64,000 nt of DNA from NCBI GenBank assembly GCA_014193315.1, contig BJHS01000001.1, forward strand, positions 186,001-250,000. Direction: 5' to 3'. The notes below the pieces were generated by a model. The model saw nothing but the letters and a program-made list of their open reading frames with translations, was not told the origin of the DNA and searched no databases. Shown here piece by piece: positions 58,776-64,000 of this stretch; the stretch's first letter is position 1; every line of letters starts with the position of its first letter. The position numbers were made by a program, and so were the translations under genes. This DNA comes from Verrucomicrobiota bacterium (GTDB lineage Bacteria; Verrucomicrobiota; Verrucomicrobiia; Opitutales; UBA953).

Positions 58776-60470
58776 TCACTCGGCGGCGCTAAGCGGGGCG
58801 GGGATCGGTGATTCGACCGGACGGCTGTAGACCTGCAGGTCGGCCAACACCTCGAACGGGACGACCTGGGCGACGGCGAACTTGTCGTACGTCGCGGCAT
58901 CGACGGCCAAAACCAGGCTGTCGGAGTCCTTTTCCCGGGCCACGGTGAGAAAGTGCCACTGCGGCGAGGTGCGTTCCGCGGCCAGGTCGCGACCGCCAAC
59001 GCGAGCCTTGGCGACACAGCGGCGTCCGCCGGTCACGGTCTTGGCGACGACCTTGTACTCCTCGAGGGCGAGGAACTGCTCCTTGGGGATCTCGGTGCTG
59101 ACGAGGTCGCGGCAGGCGAGGAACTTGGAGCCCCAGGCGAGGTAGACCGTGTCGTTGTTGATTTGCGCCGTCACCAGCACGCGGGTCGCGGCGGTGGCGG
59201 GCTCCAGTTTACCGGTTTCCGCGACGGCGAAGGACCCTTTCTCATCGACTTTGACTTCCTTGGCGTTGGCGCCGAGCACCCAGGCGGCGAGTTCGGCCCC
59301 AGGCCCCGCGTTGAACTCGCTCCAGAGTTTGCCGCGGGCGGCCGGGTTGACGTTGATCTGCAGGCGGTTCTGTAGCTCGCGGAGCTGGCCGGCAAAGGCG
59401 CGGAGTTTCGGTGCCCAATCGCGGTAACTACCGGAAAGCTGGGCCCGGGTGCCGACGACGTTGGCGCTAGCTTCCGTCTCGGAGGCGCGGGCGCGGAACT
59501 CGACGCGCTCGATCATCATCTTGAGCTCGGCCAATTTCATGTTCTCCACTTCGGACTTCAATCGGGCGGATTCCGGCAGGGCAGGTTGGTCGGGGAAACC
59601 GCGGACGGTCTCCTGGCGCAGGGATTCGAAACCGGCATCGTCCATCAAGGGCGACAGGATTGCGTCCAGCACAAGGGATTGATCCTCGACTTGGTGGAGC
59701 GCCTTGGGCGGCATCGGTTCGGGCAGGATGAAGAGGCGAATTGCGGGATCGAGTTTCACGTTCCACTTGCCGACCAAGGCCGCCAACGGGGTGGTATCCA
59801 CCTCGCCCTTCACGCTGAAGAGGGACGCTTCATTGACGCGCAGGCGGGCAAGGAGCATCGCGCGTGCGGGGGAACCGGCGGCCGGCTTGGCGAAGACCGC
59901 GGCTTCGGCTTCCTTGCGGAGTTTCTCGAAGTTGCGTTGCTCGGTCTCGAGCCGCTTGGCTTGTTCCGCGACCTTGGGGTCTTCCTTGACCCAGGTGCCG
60001 GCGGCCTTGCCGAGCAAGCCGGAGACGGGCGTGTCGCCGAGGCCAAGGTAGGCTCCCAGCGCCAGCGCGACGAGGAAGGCGCCGAGGCCGGCGAAGCGAT
60101 GCACGTTCAGCTGCGCCTTGATCCGCGCGATGTGCGCCGTCAGGGCCGTCTCCGCCTGCGCCGGCGAGATCTGGTCGACCGTCGCGGCGTCGGCCAGACC
60201 GTACATCAGCAACTGGCGGCGGACATCCGGGTCGAGGCGATTGGCCTGGGCGGCGATTTCCTCGTCGGTCTTCGCCACGGCTGGGGTCCAGGTGAGCTTC
60301 AGGCTGCTGCCGAAGGTGAAATGATTGGCGAGCGGCTCCCATTCGGTCGAGCCGACCGGGGCGCACAAAGTCTCGGCCGTCGCCGTACCGGCGGCGATCA
60401 AGTCCTGGATTTCGTATTCCGAGAGAGGTCCGCGGACCACGTTGTCGATGAAAAGGGCGAAGTGACGCAT
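58776..60470 (-). CDS. GYF-domain membrane protein with large exported part
   Basis: 564 residues. The N-terminal 50 residues are a GYF_2 (DUF4339-type) domain: ALFIDNVVRGPLSEYEIQDLIAAGTATAETLCAPVG and WEPLANHF. After a helical region (SPAQAETALTAHIARIKAQL) there is one transmembrane segment (about 126-144, GLGAFLVALALGAYLGLG), then a long, charged helical stretch (about 165-195, EQAKRLETEQRNFEKLRKEAEA) and a large domain of about 350 residues without a recognised family. The GYF domain would lie in the cytoplasm and the large domain outside, if the helix is oriented by the positive-inside rule. Role unknown. Confidence 0.78.
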   Translation of the reverse strand: MRHFALFIDNVVRGPLSEYEIQDLIAAGTATAETLCAPVGSTEWEPLANHFTFGSSLKLTWTPAVAKTDEEIAAQANRLDPDVRRQLLMYGLADAATVDQISPAQAETALTAHIARIKAQLNVHRFAGLGAFLVALALGAYLGLGDTPVSGLLGKAAGTWVKEDPKVAEQAKRLETEQRNFEKLRKEAEAAVFAKPAAGSPARAMLLARLRVNEASLFSVKGEVDTTPLAALVGKWNVKLDPAIRLFILPEPMPPKALHQVEDQSLVLDAILSPLMDDAGFESLRQETVRGFPDQPALPESARLKSEVENMKLAELKMMIERVEFRARASETEASANVVGTRAQLSGSYRDWAPKLRAFAGQLRELQNRLQINVNPAARGKLWSEFNAGPGAELAAWVLGANAKEVKVDEKGSFAVAETGKLEPATAATRVLVTAQINNDTVYLAWGSKFLACRDLVSTEIPKEQFLALEEYKVVAKTVTGGRRCVAKARVGGRDLAAERTSPQWHFLTVAREKDSDSLVLAVDAATYDKFAVAQVVPFEVLADLQVYSRPVESPIPAPLSAAE

Positions 60471-60594
60471 GCAGTCGGGATAACCTAGGGAGAGGCGTTA
60501 GGAGCCTGTCGACCCGACCCCCATAGGCAAGCCGATTGGGGTGCGGTTACCCTTTGCCAAACCAGTCGGACTTTGCTCCAATCTTGTTGCGTCC

Positions 60595-62043
60595 ATGGCC
60601 CATCAAGGCATCAACCAATCTCAGAAGCAGGTGCAGGGCCTCGTGCTCACCCCCCAGCTTCGCCAGTCCCTGCGGATCCTGCAGGTGCCGGCCGCCGAGT
60701 TGCTGCGCGAAATCGGCGAGGAGATGGCGGCCAACCCTTTGCTGGAGGAGGTCGAACCGACTTCGCCGGAGCGGCTGGACTCGGCCCCTGCGGCCGACGA
60801 CCCGGAGGAAGATGGCCCGCGGGAACTCGCCTTAGGCGACGACGATTTCGACGCCTTGAAGCGCATGAAGGAGGACTGGGATGAAAGTTATTATGAGGAG
60901 ATCCGCTCCCAGGGTTACACGCAGGAGGATGAGGAACGCCGCCGCCACCTGATGGAGTCGGCCACGGGCGAGGCCTCCCTGGCCGAGCATCTCGCCGAGC
61001 AGGCGCGGACGGCCGCGGAGGATCCGGCCGTGCTGGAAGCGCTCCGCCTGCTGATCGACGCGCTCGATGAGCGCGGTTTCCTTGAGGAGGACCTTTCGTC
61101 CCTCGCGCTCCGTTCCGGGCAGCCGTACGAGGCGGTGGTCATGGCGCACACGTTGTTGCTCGCTTTTGATCCGGCGGGAATCGGGTCCCGCGACCTGCGC
61201 GAGTGCTTTCTGGCGCAACTCCGGCAACGCGGTCGGGGTCTTTCCACCGCCGCCCGTCTGGTGGCCGATTGCTGGGAGCCGATGATGGCTCGGCGGCTGG
61301 AGGATTGCGCCCGGCAGCTCGACCTGGAGATGGACGATATCCGGGAGGGGCTGGCGGAACTGGCCAAGCTTGAGACGGTCCCCGCCCGCCGGTTTGCCCG
61401 CGACGATAACCGCGTGGTCACGCCCGACGCGACGGTCGAGCTCGACGACGAGGGCCGGTGGAGGGTCGGGATGGACGATCGCCATGTGCCGAAGCTTCGG
61501 CTCGTGCCAGCTTACAAGGACATGCTCGCCGGCAATACCCTGGGCGACCAGGAACGCGCTTACATCCTCGAGCGGATGCGCCAGGGCAAGTTCCTGATCG
61601 GGGCGATCGAGGAACGCCAGCGCACCATCGAGCGGCTCGCCCACATCATCGTCGACCGCCAAGGCGATTTCTTCGAACACGGTCCCGCCCGCCTCAAGCC
61701 CCTCACCATGACGGACGTCGCGAAGGAGATGGGCGTCCATGAGACCACGGTCGGCCGCGCCGCCGCGAACAAGTGGATGCTGACGCCGCACGGGCTGCGG
61801 GAGTTTCGCTGGTTCTTCACCTCCGGGGTCTCGACGACCGATGGTGGCACCGTCGCGCAAGAAGGGGTTCAGGAGATGATTGCGGATATTTTGGCCCGCG
61901 AGAACCCGGCCGCGCCGTTGGCGGACGAGGCCATCACGGCCGAGCTGCGTAAGCGCGGCGTGCAGATCGCGCGCCGCACGGTCGCCAAGTACCGCGAGGG
62001 GCTGGGTCAGCCCTCCGCGCACATGCGGCGCCAGCGGCTTTGA
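60595..62043 (+). CDS. rpoN: RNA polymerase sigma-54 factor
   Basis: Directs RNA polymerase to -24/-12 promoters that need AAA+ activators. From ATG 60595 (MAHQGINQSQKQVQGLVLTP) the 482 residues have region I (LRQSLRILQVPAAELLREIGEEMAANPLLEE), an acidic linker (about 50-130), the core-binding region and the C-terminal HTH and RpoN box: TMTDVAKEMGVHETTVGRAAANKWM and ARRTVAKYREGLGQP. All domains are intact. No ptsN or hpf follows, which is unusual. The amidase gene comes next on the other strand, 3 bp from its end. Confidence 0.95.
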   Translation: MAHQGINQSQKQVQGLVLTPQLRQSLRILQVPAAELLREIGEEMAANPLLEEVEPTSPERLDSAPAADDPEEDGPRELALGDDDFDALKRMKEDWDESYYEEIRSQGYTQEDEERRRHLMESATGEASLAEHLAEQARTAAEDPAVLEALRLLIDALDERGFLEEDLSSLALRSGQPYEAVVMAHTLLLAFDPAGIGSRDLRECFLAQLRQRGRGLSTAARLVADCWEPMMARRLEDCARQLDLEMDDIREGLAELAKLETVPARRFARDDNRVVTPDATVELDDEGRWRVGMDDRHVPKLRLVPAYKDMLAGNTLGDQERAYILERMRQGKFLIGAIEERQRTIERLAHIIVDRQGDFFEHGPARLKPLTMTDVAKEMGVHETTVGRAAANKWMLTPHGLREFRWFFTSGVSTTDGGTVAQEGVQEMIADILARENPAAPLADEAITAELRKRGVQIARRTVAKYREGLGQPSAHMRRQRL

Positions 62044-62046
62044 AGT

Positions 62047-63324
62047 TCAGGCCAGGCGCTTGAGCACCGCGGACCAGCCGAAGTTCGCCATGTCGGCGAA
62101 GAGGAATTGCACCCCAACCGTCCGACCGTCGGGGCGCTTGGCGGGGGCCGCAATCGCGGGTAGTCCAGCCAGCGAGCCCGGGGCGTTGAGCGCCAACAGG
62201 CGGGCGCGGTGCACCTCGTCGCAGGCGGCCTTACCGACGGCCGGGCCGGCGGTGGCGGGCAGGGCGATGAAGTGATGCCGGGTGAAGAGCACGCGAAACG
62301 CTTCGCTCACCCGTTGTCGGACGGACTCGGCCGCCTTCAGCTCCGCGGGCGTCCGGCGACGGCCGGCGTCGAGCCGGGCCCACACCGCTGGGTCGTAGTC
62401 CGCGCGACGTTGGTCCAGCCAGGCGGCGTGAACCCGTGCGGCGGCGTAACCGCCCAGCACCGGGTAAGCGGCCGCCGCGCCTTGGCATGCCAGCCGCAGG
62501 AGTTCGGTCGAGGCGAGGTTCTCTTGGGCCCCCGCGCGTAAGGCGAGTTCGCGCATGGGTGCGAGGTCCGCCGGCACGAGTCCCAGCCCGAGGTCGCCCG
62601 CCCACAGGCCAGCGCCCGCCGGAGGGGCTTCGCCCAGCACCGCGGCCGAGACCTGCGCGAGGTCTTGGGCGCTCCCTGCGATCCAGCCGGGGGTGTCGTA
62701 GCCCGGGGAAAGCGGGAAAAGATCGCCGACCGGCAGGATGTCGGGCGAGAGGCGCAGGCCCCAGACGCCGCAATACCCGCAAGGGACGCGAATCGAGCCG
62801 GCGGTGTCGGTCGCCAAAGCGAACGGGACCAACCCACGCGCGACCGCGAAGGCGGCGCCGGAGGAAGAGCCGCCGGCGAGTATGGCGCCGTCGATCGGGT
62901 GCGGGCAGTCGCCGTAGTGCGGGTTCTCTCCGGTCAGCCCGAAGGCGAATTCGTTCAGCTGGGTCCGGCCGCATTCGATGGCTCCCGCATCCTGTTCGAA
63001 GGCCGCGGGCAGGGTGGAGGTACGCCGGGCCGGCCCGAGCACTTCCGGCAGGAACGTCGACCCCGCGAACGTCGGGTGGCCGGTCCGGAAATACAGGTCC
63101 TTGGTCAGGAAGGGCACGCCGCCCAGCGCCGCGTCGCGTCGCGGCCAGGCGTTCTCAAAGCGACGGGTCAGGCTGACGGCATCGGGCAGGCCGCAGAGCG
63201 CCGCCCGCTGTTCGGCGGGGGCGAGCGCCCCGAGCTTGAGGAGGAAAGCCTCCGCCGCCATGCGCGGACCCCGGGTCAGGGTGAACTCGCGCCAATCTTC
63301 GATCGAGCGCGGTCCGTCGTTCAC
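62047..63324 (-). CDS. Stand-alone amidase-signature protein
   Basis: 425 residues from a GTG at 63324 (VNDGPRSIEDWREFTLTRG). The catalytic triad is present: Lys in VPFLTKDLYF, cis-Ser in ILAGGSSSGAAFAVA and the nucleophile Ser in ATDTAGSIRVPCGYCG. It lacks the N- and C-terminal features of GatA and is shorter, so it is probably a hydrolase of small amides (or allophanate-like), not a tRNA amidotransferase. The GTGA overlap with the stop of the nuclease gene shows translational coupling. No substrate can be inferred. Confidence 0.87.
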   Translation of the reverse strand: MNDGPRSIEDWREFTLTRGPRMAAEAFLLKLGALAPAEQRAALCGLPDAVSLTRRFENAWPRRDAALGGVPFLTKDLYFRTGHPTFAGSTFLPEVLGPARRTSTLPAAFEQDAGAIECGRTQLNEFAFGLTGENPHYGDCPHPIDGAILAGGSSSGAAFAVARGLVPFALATDTAGSIRVPCGYCGVWGLRLSPDILPVGDLFPLSPGYDTPGWIAGSAQDLAQVSAAVLGEAPPAGAGLWAGDLGLGLVPADLAPMRELALRAGAQENLASTELLRLACQGAAAAYPVLGGYAAARVHAAWLDQRRADYDPAVWARLDAGRRRTPAELKAAESVRQRVSEAFRVLFTRHHFIALPATAGPAVGKAACDEVHRARLLALNAPGSLAGLPAIAAPAKRPDGRTVGVQFLFADMANFGWSAVLKRLA

Positions 63325-64000
63325 AGTTCGAGCGGGGTGCCCGGTTCCGGGTCGTGGACGCGCGTGCCCGGCATCCGCTGGGCCAGCGTCTCCTTCATCC
63401 AGGCGCGGGCGGGCGGGTCGCCATGCGTGAGCACGATGTCCTTCGGCGCGAGGTCGCGGGCGAAGTCCAGCAGCTCCTCGCGGTCGGCGTGGCCGCTCAG
63501 GTGGAAGCGCTCGACCTCGGCCCGCAGGATGGAGGTGTGGTCGAGGCTCTTGAACTTGAATTCGCCGCCGGGCGCCATGCCGATCAATTCGCCACCGGGA
63601 GTTTCCGGGTCGCAATAGCCCACGAAGAACACCGCGTTCTCGGCGTCGTCAAGGATGTTGGCCGCGATGCGCCAAGCCGGGGTTTTCTCCACTAGCATGC
63701 CGCTCGAAAGCACGTAGATACCCTGCGCCGGCAGGTTCTTGCCCGGTTGCACGTAGCGACGGGAAAGCGGCTGGACGCCGAGGTCGCGCAGGATCTGCCG
63801 ACTGAACTTCACCTGCTTGGTCTTCTTGCTCGCCGCATCCATGTAGTCGCAGAGGTCCATCCCGAGGCCCGAGCAGAAGATGGGGACGTCGACCAGTTCG
63901 CCCTCGTCGGCCGCGTCCTGCAGGAGCATCAGGATCTCCTGCATACGGCCGAAGGCGAAGGCCGGGAGGAGCACGTCACCGCCCCGGTCCGCGACGCGGT
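63321..64000 (-). CDS. Beta-CASP metallo-beta-lactamase-fold RNase, C-terminal part (runs off the window)
   Basis: The coding frame enters from beyond position 64000; there is no start here. The visible 226 codons show ADRGGDVLLPAFAFGRMQEILMLL, the conserved beta-CASP motif, then VFFVGYCDPETPGG, FKSLDHTSILRAEVERFHLSGHAD and DIVLTHGDPPARAWMKETLAQR, the last being the RMMBL end with conserved His. Such proteins are CPSF-73/Ysh1-like RNA-processing nucleases or relatives. The metal-binding HxHxDH motif would be upstream of the window edge. It precedes the amidase gene in a coupled pair. Confidence 0.88.
   Translation of the reverse strand, partial: RVADRGGDVLLPAFAFGRMQEILMLLQDAADEGELVDVPIFCSGLGMDLCDYMDAASKKTKQVKFSRQILRDLGVQPLSRRYVQPGKNLPAQGIYVLSSGMLVEKTPAWRIAANILDDAENAVFFVGYCDPETPGGELIGMAPGGEFKFKSLDHTSILRAEVERFHLSGHADREELLDFARDLAPKDIVLTHGDPPARAWMKETLAQRMPGTRVHDPEPGTPLEL

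Noticed and set aside
62047-63324. Second GatA
   Set aside because: Shorter, without adjacent gatB or gatC, and with altered flanking blocks; called a stand-alone amidase.

Overview
This is high-GC bacterial chromosomal DNA that is densely coded, with many 1-4 bp overlaps and GTG or TTG starts. The content points to the Verrucomicrobiota, probably an Opitutales-like lineage. The hints are Tat- or Sec-exported TIM-barrel isomerases, a ThuA-like protein, a rhamnogalacturonan acetylesterase, a TIGR03790-type protein, an ecotin, and a 32-residue AURKAIP1/COX24-type ribosomal protein. This placement is inferred from gene content only; no 16S gene is present. I see no prophage, integron, CRISPR array or intact transposase.

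Layout. 0-4.5 kb (minus strand): the start of rpsA, a TIGR03790-like protein, an N-acetylmuramoyl-L-alanine amidase, infC and a peroxiredoxin. 4.6-12.9 kb (plus): a translation block rpmI-rplT-pheS-pheT-gatC-gatA-gatB ending in an Mpv17-like membrane protein. 13-18.5 kb: a pectin-type acetylesterase, priA, corA, a small unknown and tRNA-Val(CAC). 18.6-24.7 kb: an A-type Fe-S carrier, tgt, pyrC, small unknowns, a ThuA-like protein and a SerB-like phosphatase. 24.9-33.8 kb: accessory exported hydrolases, an ankyrin protein, ecotin, ligA, an intradiol dioxygenase and two sugar isomerase-like proteins. 33.9-41.3 kb: yraN, zwf-opcA, rdgB, coaB, a cytoplasmic histidine kinase and ispH. 41.3-46.8 kb: lemA-htpX, gpmI and an esterase. 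46.9-55.6 kb: ispG, an MBL protein, rseP-dxr and queF-xer-ispE. 55.7-64 kb: the bS22-like gene, rpmG, mrp, a TolB-like protein, a GYF-domain protein, rpoN, an amidase and a beta-CASP nuclease that runs off the window.

How genes work together. Four MEP isoprenoid genes (ispH, ispG, dxr, ispE) lie within 15 kb, interspersed with envelope functions. QueF and Tgt provide two steps of queuosine synthesis. GatCAB next to PheST implies indirect Gln- and/or Asn-tRNA synthesis. Zwf with OpcA feeds the oxidative pentose phosphate path.

The most unusual structure lies between genes. At about 16 loci the intergenic DNA consists of short degenerate tandem arrays with a unit of 6, 7, 8 or 12 bp. Usually two such arrays face each other as an inverted pair, forming a quasi-palindrome. 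The unit sequence differs between loci, but the same unit recurs at distant loci (for example TACTCCG at 12.9, 16.6, 25.4 and 46.8 kb). They occur in divergent, convergent and tandem gaps but not inside tight operons. At 12.8 kb one array supplies the 3' end of a reading frame, and at 24.0 kb another supplies a stop codon. Compact hairpins of separate families (TAGGGRCAGCAC; a two-hairpin cloverleaf) add to this. Other anomalies are a LigA without its four-Cys zinc finger, a Tgt with two of four zinc ligands replaced, a cysteine-free ecotin with Arg at P1, infC detached from rpmI-rplT, and RseP with three PDZ-like segments.
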